Shown here: positions 32,984-41,997 of the stretch, piece after piece | How the letters are laid out: each line of letters starts with the position of its first letter | Position numbering within the stretch: position 1 is the first letter of the stretch | Assembly: GCA_016716385.1 (NCBI GenBank) | Contig: JADJWL010000005.1 | Location: forward strand, 437,231-501,230 | DNA: 64,000 nt | Source: Bryobacterales bacterium | GTDB taxonomy: Bacteria; Acidobacteriota; Terriglobia; Bryobacterales; Bryobacteraceae | Direction: 5' to 3' | Program-made: the position numbers and the translations under genes | The notes under the pieces: generated by a model | Database searches by the model: none | What the model saw: the letters and a program-made list of their open reading frames with translations, nothing else | Told to the model about the DNA's origin: nothing

Positions 32984-34410
32984 CCGAAGAAGTCAAACGG
33001 AAACTCGCCGCCGTCGTGGGACCTCGTGGCTTTCTGGACCGTCCCGAAGACCTGGCGCTCTACGAATATGACGGCAGCGTGGACAAGGCGCGTCCGGAAA
33101 TGGTCGTGTTCCCGCGCTCGACGGAAGAAGTGGTCGAACTCGTGAAGATCGCCGCCAAACACCAGGTGCCGATCGTGGGACGCGGCGCCGGGACCGGGCT
33201 GAGCGGCGGGGCCATCCCGCGCGCGGGCGGCCTGATCATCGGCTTCGCACGGATGAACCGCATTCTCGAGATCGACCTGGAGAATGAGCGCGCGGTCGTG
33301 CAGCCGGGGGTGGTGAATCTCGATATCACGCTCGCCGTCCAGGGACAGCAGTACTTCTTCGCTCCGGATCCGTCGAGCCAGCGCGCCTGTACCATCGGCG
33401 GCAACGTCGCCGAGAACGCCGGCGGACCGCATACGCTCGCCTATGGCGTCACGACGAACCATGTCCTGGGTCTGGAACTGGTGCTGCCCGATGGCGAGGT
33501 GGTCTGGACCGGCGGCAAGGAAACCGATCTGCCCGGCTACGACCTCACCGGCCTGTTTACGGGCTCGGAAGGGACGCTGGCGCTGGTGACGAAGATCGTT
33601 GTCCGGCTGATGCGCCAGCCGGAACTCGTCAAGACGCTGCTGGCCATCTACGACTCCGTCGACGACTGCGCCGATACCGTGGCCGAGATTACGGCCCGCG
33701 CCATCACGCCCGTGGCCGTGGAAATGCTCGACGGCGTCATGCTGGGGATGGTCGAAGAGGCGACGCACGCGGGCTATCCCAAGGACGCCGCCGCGGTGTT
33801 GCTCATCGAACTCGAGGGCCTGACCGAGGCGGTCGAGGAGCAGGTGGAGCAGATCCGCGATGCCTGCCTCGCCTGCCGCGCGCGGGAGTTTCGCGTCGCC
33901 AAGTCCGCCGAGGAGCGTGACCTGCTTTGGAAAGGCCGCAAGAACGCCTTCGGCGCCGTGGGCCGCGTCAGCCCCACGTACTACGTGCAGGATGGCGTCG
34001 TGCCGCGCACCGAGGTTCCGGGCGCGCTGCGGGAGATTCAGCGTGTGAGCGCGAAATACGGCCTCACGATTTCCAACATCTTCCACGCCGGAGATGGCAA
34101 TCTGCACCCGATCATCCTGTTCGATGCTCGCAAGCCGGGCGATCTGGAGAAGGCCAAGGCCGCGGGCGAGGAGATCCTCGCCTATTGCATCTCCGTTGGC
34201 GGCTCGATCACGGGCGAGCACGGGGTCGGCATGGAAAAGAACGAGATGATGGACAAGCTCTTCCCGGCCGAGACCCTGGAGACGATCGCGGCTTTCAAGA
34301 AGCTGTTCGATCCCGATGGCCGGCTGAATCCCGGGAAGCTGCTTCCGACCGGTAAAGGCTGCCTCGAGATCCGGCAAGCGCCGCTGACCGGCTCTTCGAT
34401 GTTGTACTAA
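32980..34410 (+). CDS. glcD: FAD-linked oxidase, glycolate oxidase subunit GlcD-like
   Basis: The 476-residue flavoprotein has a PP-loop FAD-binding domain (VVFPRSTEEVVELVKIAA, VGRGAGTGLSGGAIP, CTIGGNVAENAGGPHTLAYG, DLTGLFTGSEGTLALV) and the C-terminal FAD-oxidase domain (FHAGDGNLHPIILFD, GSITGEHGVGMEKNEMM, FDPDGRLNPGKLLP). It oxidises a 2-hydroxy acid such as glycolate or D-lactate. GlcE and GlcF partners are not adjacent here; a tlpA-type thioredoxin gene precedes it with overlapping stop and start. GTG start at 32980. Confidence 0.87.
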   Translation: MTEEVKRKLAAVVGPRGFLDRPEDLALYEYDGSVDKARPEMVVFPRSTEEVVELVKIAAKHQVPIVGRGAGTGLSGGAIPRAGGLIIGFARMNRILEIDLENERAVVQPGVVNLDITLAVQGQQYFFAPDPSSQRACTIGGNVAENAGGPHTLAYGVTTNHVLGLELVLPDGEVVWTGGKETDLPGYDLTGLFTGSEGTLALVTKIVVRLMRQPELVKTLLAIYDSVDDCADTVAEITARAITPVAVEMLDGVMLGMVEEATHAGYPKDAAAVLLIELEGLTEAVEEQVEQIRDACLACRAREFRVAKSAEERDLLWKGRKNAFGAVGRVSPTYYVQDGVVPRTEVPGALREIQRVSAKYGLTISNIFHAGDGNLHPIILFDARKPGDLEKAKAAGEEILAYCISVGGSITGEHGVGMEKNEMMDKLFPAETLETIAAFKKLFDPDGRLNPGKLLPTGKGCLEIRQAPLTGSSMLY

Positions 34411-34473
34411 GCAGCCCCGTCCTGTCATATCAAACACTTACCGTGCCAGTTGCGGCAGTTCAGCCTCCCGCTC

Positions 34474-34518
34474 AGGTGTTCGCCCGATACATTTCGTCGG
34501 CCGATCAACCGAACACCT
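34474..34518. promoter_or_regulatory. 9-bp perfect inverted repeat upstream of the AAA ATPase gene
   Basis: AGGTGTTCG and CGAACACCT are separated by 27 bases, and the right arm ends 11 bases before ATG 34530. This may be a two-site operator or a long hairpin in the leader of the ATPase gene. Confidence 0.45.
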
Positions 34519-34529
34519 AGTCGATCCCA

Positions 34530-35900
34530 ATGCTCAACGACAGCATGCTGAACCTGACCACGGCGGTGACCGAAAGCGAGCGGGCCTCCCGCCAGACGCC
34601 GGTTCCAGAACCTCGGGAGGGCTTCACTCCTGCGGTCCCGGAGCGCATTGGCGACACGGGTCTGGCGGAGACAAATCTTGAACAGTTGATCTTGAAGACC
34701 CTGCATTTCAGCGGCGAGTTGCTGGGCCGCGAGCTGGCTTCCGGCCTGGGTCTGAAGTTCAGCCTGATCGAGCCGCTTGTCGAGAACCTGCGGCGGCAGA
34801 GGATGCTGGAGGTAAAGGGGTCGCTCGGGTACGGTGCGGTCTCGGCGGTCTACACCTTAAGCGAGAACGGCCGCGCCCGCGCCCGCGAGTACCTTGAGAC
34901 CAACCAGTACTCCGGGCGGGCGCCCGTCGCGATGGAACAGTACGTCGAGGCGGTCCGGTCGCAGCGTCTGCACAATGGCTGGCTGACCCGCGAGGCGCTG
35001 GTGGAAGCCTACCGCCACATGGTCGTCACCGACGACATCTTCAACCAGATCGGACCCGCCGTGAACTCCGGCAAGTCGTTCCTGCTTTACGGCAAGCCGG
35101 GCAACGGCAAGACCTATCTCGCTGAGGCGCTCTTCAACCTGGAAAGCTCGCCGATCTTCGTGCCGTACGCAGTCGAGTACCAGGGTTTGATCATCAAGAT
35201 CTTCGATCCGGTCTATCACATCCCGATCGCCGCCGAAACCGAGTCCGTCATCGTCAACCGCGACAGCAGTCACGATCAGCGCTGGGTCCTCTGCAAGCGG
35301 CCGTTCATCGTGACCGGCGGCGAACTGACGCTCGACATGCTTGATCTGACCTACATCGAGACGGCGAAGATCTACGACGCACCGTTTCAGATGAAGGCCA
35401 ATAACGGCATCTACCTGATCGATGATTTCGGGCGCCAGCGGGTGTCTCCCGCCGAAGTGCTGAACCGCTGGATTGTCCCGATGGACCGCCGCGTGGACTA
35501 CCTGCGCTTCATCACCGGCGGCAAGGTCGAGGTGCCCTTCGAGACGTTCCTCATCTTCTCCACCAACCTGCGCGCGGAGCATTTGGGCGACGAAGCGTTT
35601 CTGCGACGGATCGCCTACAAGATGTTTCTCCGCAGCCCGGAGGTTGCGGAGTTCCAGCAGATCTTCGACCGCTTCTGCGCCCAGCAGAAGATCGCCTGCG
35701 CCCCTCCCGTGCGCGACGATCTGATCGAGCGCCATTTCCGCGGCAAAGGCCGTCCGATGCGGCGCTGTCATCCGCGGGACCTGATCTCGCACGCGATCGA
35801 CATCATCCACTTCGACCGGTTGCCGTTCGTGCTGACATCGGACCTGTTGGATCAGGCCGTGGCCAGTTGTTTCGTAGACGAAGGCACAGAAGAGGACTGA
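34530..35900 (+). CDS. AAA-type ATPase with N-terminal winged-helix-like domain
   Basis: This 456-residue protein begins with a variable tail (1-45), then a winged-helix-like region (about 46-125, containing LILKTLHFSGELLGRELASG and LEVKGSLGYGAVSAVYTLSE), then an ATPase core with Walker A YGKPGNGKT (187-195), Walker B GIYLIDDFGRQ (about 293-303) and sensor-like FLIFSTNLR. It has no signal peptide. I have seen this architecture as an uncharacterised family in Acidobacteria and relatives; no function is established. The neighbours give no clue. It may be a regulator or a remodelling ATPase. Confidence 0.7.
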   Translation: MLNDSMLNLTTAVTESERASRQTPVPEPREGFTPAVPERIGDTGLAETNLEQLILKTLHFSGELLGRELASGLGLKFSLIEPLVENLRRQRMLEVKGSLGYGAVSAVYTLSENGRARAREYLETNQYSGRAPVAMEQYVEAVRSQRLHNGWLTREALVEAYRHMVVTDDIFNQIGPAVNSGKSFLLYGKPGNGKTYLAEALFNLESSPIFVPYAVEYQGLIIKIFDPVYHIPIAAETESVIVNRDSSHDQRWVLCKRPFIVTGGELTLDMLDLTYIETAKIYDAPFQMKANNGIYLIDDFGRQRVSPAEVLNRWIVPMDRRVDYLRFITGGKVEVPFETFLIFSTNLRAEHLGDEAFLRRIAYKMFLRSPEVAEFQQIFDRFCAQQKIACAPPVRDDLIERHFRGKGRPMRRCHPRDLISHAIDIIHFDRLPFVLTSDLLDQAVASCFVDEGTEED

Positions 35901-35904
35901 CGCG

Positions 35905-36270
35905 TCATTCGACGGGAAGGCCCGCGGCGACGATGGCGCGCCACCCTCCGGCCAGCGACACCGGCCGGCGGTAGCCCATCTGGCGCAGCGCGTCCGCCGC
36001 GAGCGCCGACCGGTAGCCGCCCCCGCAGTAAAGCACCAGCGTCACGTCCTTGTCGGGGATCTTCGCCTCGATGTCCCGTTCGATGACGCCCTTGCTCAGG
36101 TGGACCGCTCCGGCGGCGCGTCCCGCCGCCCACTCGCTTTCCTCGCGCGTGTCGATCAGCACATGAGAGTGACCGTTCGAGGACAGTTCAAGGTATTCCT
36201 CGACCGTCATCTCCTCGATGCGGGTCTTGGCGTCGCTGACGAGTTTCAGAAAACCTGCGCTATGGATCAT
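35905..36270 (-). CDS. Rhodanese-like domain protein
   Basis: This 121-residue single-domain rhodanese contains MTVEEYLELSSNGHSHVLID, TREESEWAAGRAAGAVHLSKG and the catalytic loop VLYCGGGYRSALAADAL, where Cys is the persulfide-forming residue, then the LAGGWRAIVAAGLPVE ending. Such proteins carry sulfane sulfur for thiosulfate or tRNA-thiolation chemistry. It is the last gene of the minus-strand run epimerase-murQ-murA-rhodanese, 15 bases after murA. Confidence 0.87.
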   Translation of the reverse strand: MIHSAGFLKLVSDAKTRIEEMTVEEYLELSSNGHSHVLIDTREESEWAAGRAAGAVHLSKGVIERDIEAKIPDKDVTLVLYCGGGYRSALAADALRQMGYRRPVSLAGGWRAIVAAGLPVE

Positions 36271-36285
36271 ACGGACCTCGCGGCG

Positions 36286-37545
36286 CTATCCGGCCACGCG
36301 TTCAATGCGGGCGCCGGCCTGCGCGAGCTTTTCCTCAATTTTCTCATAGCCCCGATCGATGTGATACACGCGGTCGATCAGGGTCTCGCCCCGCGCCGCC
36401 AGCGCGCCCAGCACGAGCGAAGCGCTCGCCCGCAGGTCCGACGCCAGCACGGCGGCGCCTGAGAGCTGCCGCGGGCCCGCAACCAGCGCGCGGCGGCCAT
36501 CCAGACGGATGTTGGCCCCCATCCGGACCAGTTCGGGCACGTGCATGAAGCGGTTTTCGAAGATCGTTTCCGTCACGATCGCGATGCCTTCGGCCTGGGT
36601 CATCAGCGCCATATATTGGGCCTGCAGGTCCGTGGCGAAGCCGGGATACTCTTCGGTCGTCATGTCGACCGACCGGAGGGTCCGCCCCCCTTCGACGACG
36701 AGCGTCGAGTCGCCCTCCTGCTCCACTCGCACACCGGCCTGGCGGAGCTTCGCCACCAGTGCGTCCAGGTGCTCGACCGGCGCGCCCGTGATGGCCAGCC
36801 TGCCCCCGGTGATGGCGGCGGCGATGGCGAACGTGCCGGCTTCGATGCGGTCCGTGATGATCGTGTGTTCCGCTCCGTGCAGGCGGTCCACGCCGCGGAT
36901 GCGGATCGTGGACTCGCCGGCTCCCTCGACCTGTGCGCCCATCCGGTTCAGTAGCGCCGCGAGGTCGGTCACCTCCGGCTCGCGGGCGGCGTTGACGAGT
37001 GTCGTCTCGCCCCTGGCCAGGACGGCCGCCATCATGAGATCTTCGGTGCCCGTGACGGTGATGCGGTCGAAGTGGATGGCGCCGCCGCGCAGCCCGTCGG
37101 GCGCCTCGGCGCACACGTAACCGTGCTCCTGGCTGACTGTGGCGCCCAGGTGCTCGAGGCCCGTCAGATGCAGATCGATCGGCCGCGCCCCGATCGCGCA
37201 TCCGCCCGGCAGCGACACACGAGCCCGGCCCGCGCGCGCGGCCAGCGGTCCCAACACCAGGCTCGACGCGCGCATCGTCTTGACCAACTCATACGGGGCC
37301 TCCGGCTTGACCACGTTGGCGGCCTGAATCCGGACGCGGCTGCCGTCGCGCTCCACCGTCGCGCCGATATCCTCAAGCAGGCGCAACATCGTGGCGATGT
37401 CGCGCACTTGCGGCACGCCGCGCAGGACCACGGGCTCTGCCGTGAGCAGCGCCGCCGCGATGGCGGGCAGGGCGGCGTTCTTGGAGCCGCTGGTTTGAAT
37501 GGTGCCTTCGAGGGGGTTTCCGCCCTGAATCCGAAACTTGTCCAT
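36286..37545 (-). CDS. murA: UDP-N-acetylglucosamine 1-carboxyvinyltransferase MurA
   Basis: The 419-residue enzyme performs the first committed step of peptidoglycan synthesis, adding enolpyruvate to UDP-GlcNAc. It shows SGSKNAALPAIAAALLT near the N-terminus (active-site Lys and Asn), RASSLVLGPLAARAG, and the catalytic/fosfomycin-target Cys in SLPGGCAIGARPIDLH, plus TTEEYPGFATDLQAQYMAL and ENRFMHVPELVRMGA. All expected residues are present, so it should be fosfomycin-sensitive. It follows murQ by nine bases. Confidence 0.93.
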   Translation of the reverse strand: MDKFRIQGGNPLEGTIQTSGSKNAALPAIAAALLTAEPVVLRGVPQVRDIATMLRLLEDIGATVERDGSRVRIQAANVVKPEAPYELVKTMRASSLVLGPLAARAGRARVSLPGGCAIGARPIDLHLTGLEHLGATVSQEHGYVCAEAPDGLRGGAIHFDRITVTGTEDLMMAAVLARGETTLVNAAREPEVTDLAALLNRMGAQVEGAGESTIRIRGVDRLHGAEHTIITDRIEAGTFAIAAAITGGRLAITGAPVEHLDALVAKLRQAGVRVEQEGDSTLVVEGGRTLRSVDMTTEEYPGFATDLQAQYMALMTQAEGIAIVTETIFENRFMHVPELVRMGANIRLDGRRALVAGPRQLSGAAVLASDLRASASLVLGALAARGETLIDRVYHIDRGYEKIEEKLAQAGARIERVAG

Positions 37546-37554
37546 GGATGATCT

Positions 37555-38454
37555 CTACTTGCTCTTGAGCGCCACCGACAACCGGCCGCCGGCCGAAGCC
37601 AGCCTTCGCTCCGCTTCCTCGCGGGAAACCCCGGCGCGGGCCATCAGGATCGCGGTCCGCACGCTGCCGCCGGAATCCTGAAGCAGCGCCCCGGCACGGG
37701 TCTTGTCGACTTCCGCCGCCCGCGCGATGATCCGGCACGCGCGGTCGATCAGCTTCCGGTTGCGCGGCTGGACGTTCACCATCAGGTTGCCATACACGTA
37801 GCCGCGGCGGATGAAGGTGGCCGTGGTGAGCATGTTCAACACCAGCTTGGTGGCGGTGCCGGCCTTGAGCCGGGTGGAGCCGGTGAGAACCTCGGGGCCC
37901 GTCAACGGCGCAATCGGATAGTCCACCGCGCGCGAGAGCTCAGAGTCCGGCGTGCAACTGATGCCGATCGTGACGGCGCCCAGCCTGCGGGCCGCCGCCA
38001 CCGCGCCCAGCACGTATGGGGTGCGCCCGCTCGCCGCGATTCCAGCCAGGACATCGGTTCCTGTGAATCCAGCGGCCAGCAGATCGCTCGCTCCGGCATC
38101 CGGATCGTCCTCGCTCGCCTCGGTCGAGCGGGACAGGGCTGCTTCTCCGCCGGCGATCAATCCGCGGACGAGTCCAGGATCGGCGCTGAAGGTCGGTGGG
38201 CACTCGGAGGCGTCCAGGACGCCGAGGCGCCCGCTGGTCCCCGCGCCAATGTAGAACAGCCGCCCGCCGCGCTCCATCGACGCCACGATCGCGTCCACGG
38301 CGCGCGCGATGGACCGGATCTCCGCCGCCACCGCCAGCGCCGCCTTCTGGTCCTCGGCGTTCATGATGCGCAGGATCTCTTCGGCAGGGCGCGCGTCGAT
38401 GCCTTCGGAGGCGGGATTGGGCTGTTCGGTGAGCAGGGAGTCCAGTCCGCTCAC
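37555..38454 (-). CDS. murQ: N-acetylmuramic acid 6-phosphate etherase MurQ
   Basis: From GTG 38454 (GTGA overlap with the preceding epimerase gene) the protein is 299 residues. It cleaves the lactyl ether of MurNAc-6-phosphate in peptidoglycan recycling. Family motifs are the opening LLTEQPNPASEGIDARPAEE, SIS-domain stretches GRLFYIGAGTSGRLGVLDASE and CPPTFSADPGLVRGLIAGGE, DVLAGIAASGRTPYV, and STRLKAGTATKLVLNMLTTA. Together with murA downstream it links wall recycling with synthesis. An anhMurNAc kinase is not present in the window. Confidence 0.93.
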   Translation of the reverse strand: MSGLDSLLTEQPNPASEGIDARPAEEILRIMNAEDQKAALAVAAEIRSIARAVDAIVASMERGGRLFYIGAGTSGRLGVLDASECPPTFSADPGLVRGLIAGGEAALSRSTEASEDDPDAGASDLLAAGFTGTDVLAGIAASGRTPYVLGAVAAARRLGAVTIGISCTPDSELSRAVDYPIAPLTGPEVLTGSTRLKAGTATKLVLNMLTTATFIRRGYVYGNLMVNVQPRNRKLIDRACRIIARAAEVDKTRAGALLQDSGGSVRTAILMARAGVSREEAERRLASAGGRLSVALKSK

Positions 38455-39293
38455 GCGACCCCGGCCTTCCGCATCACCGCCATTGTGGTGTCGTAGCCCA
38501 GTTGCGCTCCCTGGGCCGGTTCCATGTCCTTGAGACCGCGGCCGAACACTTCCGGGCTGATTCCATCCTCGTAGCCGATCTGCTTCAGCGCGCCGAAGAA
38601 TGCTCCCCAGTCGAGCACGCCTTCGCCCGGCATCAGCCGCTCGTTGTCCACGATCCGGTCGGGCGGCAGATTCGGTGCGTCGGCCACCTGCACGTGCACG
38701 ATGCGGTCCTTGCCAGCGGCGCGGATGTCGGCGGCGGTCGCTTCGGCGTGGTGCCAGTGCCACGAGTCCAGCAGGACACCGACGTTGGGCCCGCAGTCCT
38801 TGGCGAGGTCCAGCGTCTCGTCCATGCGCCAGATGAACTCGTGCGGATGGCGCTTGCGAAGGTGGACCGGACTGACGAATTCGATGCCGAAGCGGACGCC
38901 GTGGCGTGCCAGGACTTCGGCGCAGGCCGACCAGCGATCCACGTACACCCGCCGCTGCTGCGGCTTCGGCAGGTCACTCGACGGCAGGAACCAGGTGGTC
39001 ATCCGCGGACACCCGATGGCGGCGGCGAACCGTGCCGCGCCGTCGAGGCCGGCCAAGCCTTTGCGGAACGCCTCCTCGGTGGAGCGGAAATCCACGGGCA
39101 GGCCGATAGCGGCCGCTTTCAGGTTGAGTTGGTCCAGCAGGCCGCGCGTGGCTTCCGCGCCGGCCGCGTAGGCCCCGTCAAACAGGATATCGGTGCCCGG
39201 AAAGCCAATGTGATGCGCGAGATGCGCGAAGTCCGGCCACTTCACCCGGCCGGCCACCAGGGTGCCTTGCAGCGAAAGATACATTGCCCCCAT
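38451..39293 (-). CDS. Sugar-phosphate isomerase/epimerase-like TIM-barrel protein
   Basis: ATG 39293, preceded by GAGGTG, gives 280 residues. The xylose isomerase-like barrel can be followed through AHHIGFPGTDILFDG, GCPRMTTWFLPSSD, HGVRFGIEFVSPVHLRK with the metal Glu, VGVLLDSWHWHHAEAT with Asp and His, IVHVQVADAP, and YEDGISPEVFGRG with the last Glu. The enzyme is cytoplasmic, in contrast to the exported relative at 26132-26998. Coupling to murQ suggests a role in amino-sugar or wall-sugar metabolism, but this is inference. Confidence 0.82.
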   Translation of the reverse strand: MGAMYLSLQGTLVAGRVKWPDFAHLAHHIGFPGTDILFDGAYAAGAEATRGLLDQLNLKAAAIGLPVDFRSTEEAFRKGLAGLDGAARFAAAIGCPRMTTWFLPSSDLPKPQQRRVYVDRWSACAEVLARHGVRFGIEFVSPVHLRKRHPHEFIWRMDETLDLAKDCGPNVGVLLDSWHWHHAEATAADIRAAGKDRIVHVQVADAPNLPPDRIVDNERLMPGEGVLDWGAFFGALKQIGYEDGISPEVFGRGLKDMEPAQGAQLGYDTTMAVMRKAGVA

Positions 39294-39377
39294 CTTCGCA
39301 CCTCGGGAACTTCCCGGGCGCCCGCGGTGTCTACCAATAGAGAAGAAGTCGGATACAATTTCAGTACAGAGGCACGA

Positions 39378-40040
39378 GTGGCCGATTTCCTGACGTTTGG
39401 ACTGAACTCCGGCGCGCCCGCCGACAACGCGCTCGAAGATGAACGCCTGACGTGCGGCTTGCAGGAAGGCCGCGAGGAAGCCTACGAGGAATTGGTCGCC
39501 CAATACGAGCAGCCCGTCTATAACCTGGTGTACCGGCTGCTGTCCGATCCGCGCGACGTGAGCGACGTCGTGCAGGAGGTGTTTCTCAAGATATTCCGGA
39601 ACATCGAAAAGTTCCGCCACCAGAGCAGCCTCAAGACATGGATTTATCGGATTGCCGTCAACGAGGCGCACAACTACCGGCGCTGGGTCTTCCGCCATCA
39701 GCGCAACGAAGTGACGCTGGAGGAATACGGAGAAGGACGGGCGGGCGTGGCCGATATGCTTTCCGACGAGGGCCGTTCGCCCCTCGAGCAGGTCTTGGAC
39801 GGAGAGCGCCTCGTGCTGATTGAGGAAGCGCTCTCGCGGATTCCGCCTGTCTACCGGGCCGCGGTGGTTCTTCGCGACATGGAGGATCTGAGTTACGACG
39901 AAGTGGCGCAGGTTCTGGATGTGTCCATTGGGACGGTGAAGTCTCGCATCCTGCGGGGACGCGAGGCGTTGCGCCGTGAATTGCTCGGCCGGCTGGAGCC
40001 GGAACCGGCCCTGCAGTGGTCGCCGCAACCGGCTGAATAG
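39378..40040 (+). CDS. ECF-type RNA polymerase sigma factor
   Basis: From GTG 39378 (AGAGG upstream) the protein is 220 residues. Sigma region 2 is ELVAQYEQPVYNLVYRLLSD, DVSDVVQEVFLKIFRNIEKF and LKTWIYRIAVNEAHNYRRW; region 4 is ALSRIPPVYRAAVVLRDMED and LSYDEVAQVLDVSIGTVKSR. It is coupled to an adjacent zinc-finger anti-sigma gene nine bases downstream. A GATACAAT sequence (39351-39358) about 20 bases upstream could be the -10 element. The regulon cannot be read from here. Confidence 0.88.
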   Translation: MADFLTFGLNSGAPADNALEDERLTCGLQEGREEAYEELVAQYEQPVYNLVYRLLSDPRDVSDVVQEVFLKIFRNIEKFRHQSSLKTWIYRIAVNEAHNYRRWVFRHQRNEVTLEEYGEGRAGVADMLSDEGRSPLEQVLDGERLVLIEEALSRIPPVYRAAVVLRDMEDLSYDEVAQVLDVSIGTVKSRILRGREALRRELLGRLEPEPALQWSPQPAE

Positions 40041-40048
40041 GGTTTCTA

Positions 40049-40717
40049 ATGAACTGCGAGGCATTTCAGAAGCGCATCCCGGCATACGTGGAAGGGCACC
40101 TGTCCGCCGAGGAGCGGGCGGAGTGCGACGCCCACGTGCCGGAATGCCTGGCCTGCGCGCGGCGGGTGAGGGAATCGTCCCGCCTGCGCGGCGCACTGCG
40201 CGGACTGCCACGTATGAATCCGCCCGAAGCGCTGCAGGTGCAGTTGCACGTGATGGCGTCTCGGGAACGCGTTCGCTACCTGCGAAACAGGAACTGGGCG
40301 TCACGGCTTGCCTACTGGGGAAGCGTGGCGCGGTTGATGGCCGATAACCTGATGCGCCCGCTTCTGGTTCCCCTCACCGGGGGCGTGGCGACGGCGCTTT
40401 TCCTGTTCGGCGGTCTTGTCCCGTCGTTGAATCAGCAGCGCATCGTTGAAAACGATGTGCCTCTTCGGCTTTTCGAGCATGCCGCCGTCGAGGCCATGCC
40501 GGACTTTGCCTCCCGGCAACCGCTTGACGACCTGCTCGTCGAAGTGTTGATCGACAATCAGGGCCGCCTCGTGAATTACGATGTCCGCGTTGGAGAAATG
40601 GACGCAGACCTCGGGAACATGCTTCTGTTCACCACCTATAGCCCGGCGCGCATGTTCGGGCAGCCGATGCGAGGCCGCATTCTGTTGCGCCGCAGCCGGA
40701 TCGTGGTGAAAGGCTGA
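40049..40717 (+). CDS. Zinc-finger (zf-HC2) membrane anti-sigma factor
   Basis: The 222-residue protein has an N-terminal anti-sigma domain, MNCEAFQKRIPAYVEGHLSA then EERAECDAHVPECLACARRV, with the H-x3-C-x2-C zinc motif. A single membrane span lies at about residues 106-125 (LLVPLTGGVATALFLFGGLV), followed by an exported C-terminal region (130-222). It should hold the upstream ECF sigma factor at the membrane until a signal acts on the outer domain. The rsmA gene begins at the base after its stop codon. Confidence 0.85.
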   Translation: MNCEAFQKRIPAYVEGHLSAEERAECDAHVPECLACARRVRESSRLRGALRGLPRMNPPEALQVQLHVMASRERVRYLRNRNWASRLAYWGSVARLMADNLMRPLLVPLTGGVATALFLFGGLVPSLNQQRIVENDVPLRLFEHAAVEAMPDFASRQPLDDLLVEVLIDNQGRLVNYDVRVGEMDADLGNMLLFTTYSPARMFGQPMRGRILLRRSRIVVKG

Positions 40718-41476
40718 GTGGCGCGGCAGAGACTCGGCCAGCACTTCCTCGCCAGCCCTTCGATTCTGGCCCGGATCGCGCGCGAGGTTTGCCCGCTGCC
40801 CGAACCCCTCGTCGTCGAGATCGGTCCCGGCCACGGGGCTCTGACACGCCATCTCCTCGAACGCGCCGACCGCGTCGTTGCCGTTGAATTGGACGCTGCC
40901 CTGGCCGTCCGTCTCGCCGCTGAGGACGCTACCGGCCGCCTCACCGTCGTGCACGCCGATGCCCGCGACGCCGATCTCGGCCAGTGGGGTCCGATGGTGC
41001 TCTGCGGCAACCTGCCGTATTACGCGGCGACGCCGATGATCGACCGCCTGCTGGCGCCGGGAGGCGCGCCTCCGTTCGGCCTCATCCGTGCGGTCTTCCT
41101 GATCCAACTGGAGGTGGCGCAGCGTCTGGCCGCGCAGCCGGGCAGCCGCGACTACGGCTACTGGAGCGCCAAAGCGGCCCTATCCATGCAGTGCGACCTG
41201 CGCTTCCGGGTCCCCCCGGGCGCTTTCCGGCCGCCGCCCAAGGTCGACTCCGCTGTCGTGGCGCTCACGCCCCGCCCGCGTGCCGCCGAACTCGGGATCG
41301 CCGATCCGGAGGATTTCGTGCGCTTTCTGAGCCAGTGTTTCCGCATGAAGAGGAAGACGCTGCGCAATAACCTGGCGGGCTTCGCCGACGCCGCGAAATT
41401 GCAGGCCTGTCCACCTAAGCGCGCGGAACAGCTTTCGCTCGAGGAATTCGTTGCGCTGTACCGCGTTATACGATAG
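40718..41476 (+). CDS. rsmA: 16S rRNA dimethyladenosine transferase RsmA/KsgA
   Basis: From GTG 40718 the protein is 252 residues. It dimethylates two adjacent adenines in the 3' terminal helix of 16S rRNA. Motifs are RQRLGQHFLASPSILARIAR, the SAM motif VVEIGPGHGALTRHLLE, VVAVELDAALA, and the catalytic NLPYYAATPMI, then KAALSMQCDLRFRVPPGAF and RPPPKVDSAVVAL. Its direct adjacency to the sigma/anti-sigma pair is probably incidental co-transcription. Confidence 0.93.
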   Translation: MARQRLGQHFLASPSILARIAREVCPLPEPLVVEIGPGHGALTRHLLERADRVVAVELDAALAVRLAAEDATGRLTVVHADARDADLGQWGPMVLCGNLPYYAATPMIDRLLAPGGAPPFGLIRAVFLIQLEVAQRLAAQPGSRDYGYWSAKAALSMQCDLRFRVPPGAFRPPPKVDSAVVALTPRPRAAELGIADPEDFVRFLSQCFRMKRKTLRNNLAGFADAAKLQACPPKRAEQLSLEEFVALYRVIR

Positions 41477-41496
41477 TCCAGGAGGCTACACACCCA

Positions 41497-41997
41497 ATGA
41501 TGACACCTGAACAGGCGCAGGGACTGGCGGCGTTTCTGCTGCCGGGAACAGAGAGCGAACACAAGATCACGGCCAAGCTTTTGGCGGCTCTGCCGGAGGA
41601 CAAACTCGACTACACGCTGGGGACCAAAGGCCGCAGCGCGAAGGACTTGGCGTGGCACATCGTCACCTCGGAACTCTGGTTTCTTAACAGCATCGCTGCG
41701 GGTGAGTTCTCGCAGGGACAACCGCCGGAGGCGCCTGCTACGGCTGCCGCGATGAAGGCCGCGTACGAGTCCGGGTTCGCCGAGGCCGTGGCCAAGGTGC
41801 AGGCTCTTGGTGGCGAGCAGTTGGCGAAGCCGGTCAATTTCTACAACGTGTACAATCTGCCTGCGGTCGCCTATTTGCAGTTCAATCTGAGCCATGCGAT
41901 TCACCACCGCGGGCAGCTCGCGATGATGCTCCGCGCCATGGACGCGCATGTGCCAAGCATTTATGGCGGCAGCGCCGACGAGCCGTTCATGGGCTAG
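41497..41997 (+). CDS. DinB family protein
   Basis: This 166-residue four-helix-bundle protein has the three metal-ligand His positions of the DinB/YfiT fold: KDLAWHIVTSELWF, and LQFNLSHAIHHRGQLAMMLR with two further His. DinB proteins often act as bacillithiol/mycothiol-dependent transferases or have no known role. An AGGAGG site precedes ATG 41497. Its last 11 bases overlap the convergent VapB-like gene. Confidence 0.82.
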   Translation: MMTPEQAQGLAAFLLPGTESEHKITAKLLAALPEDKLDYTLGTKGRSAKDLAWHIVTSELWFLNSIAAGEFSQGQPPEAPATAAAMKAAYESGFAEAVAKVQALGGEQLAKPVNFYNVYNLPAVAYLQFNLSHAIHHRGQLAMMLRAMDAHVPSIYGGSADEPFMG

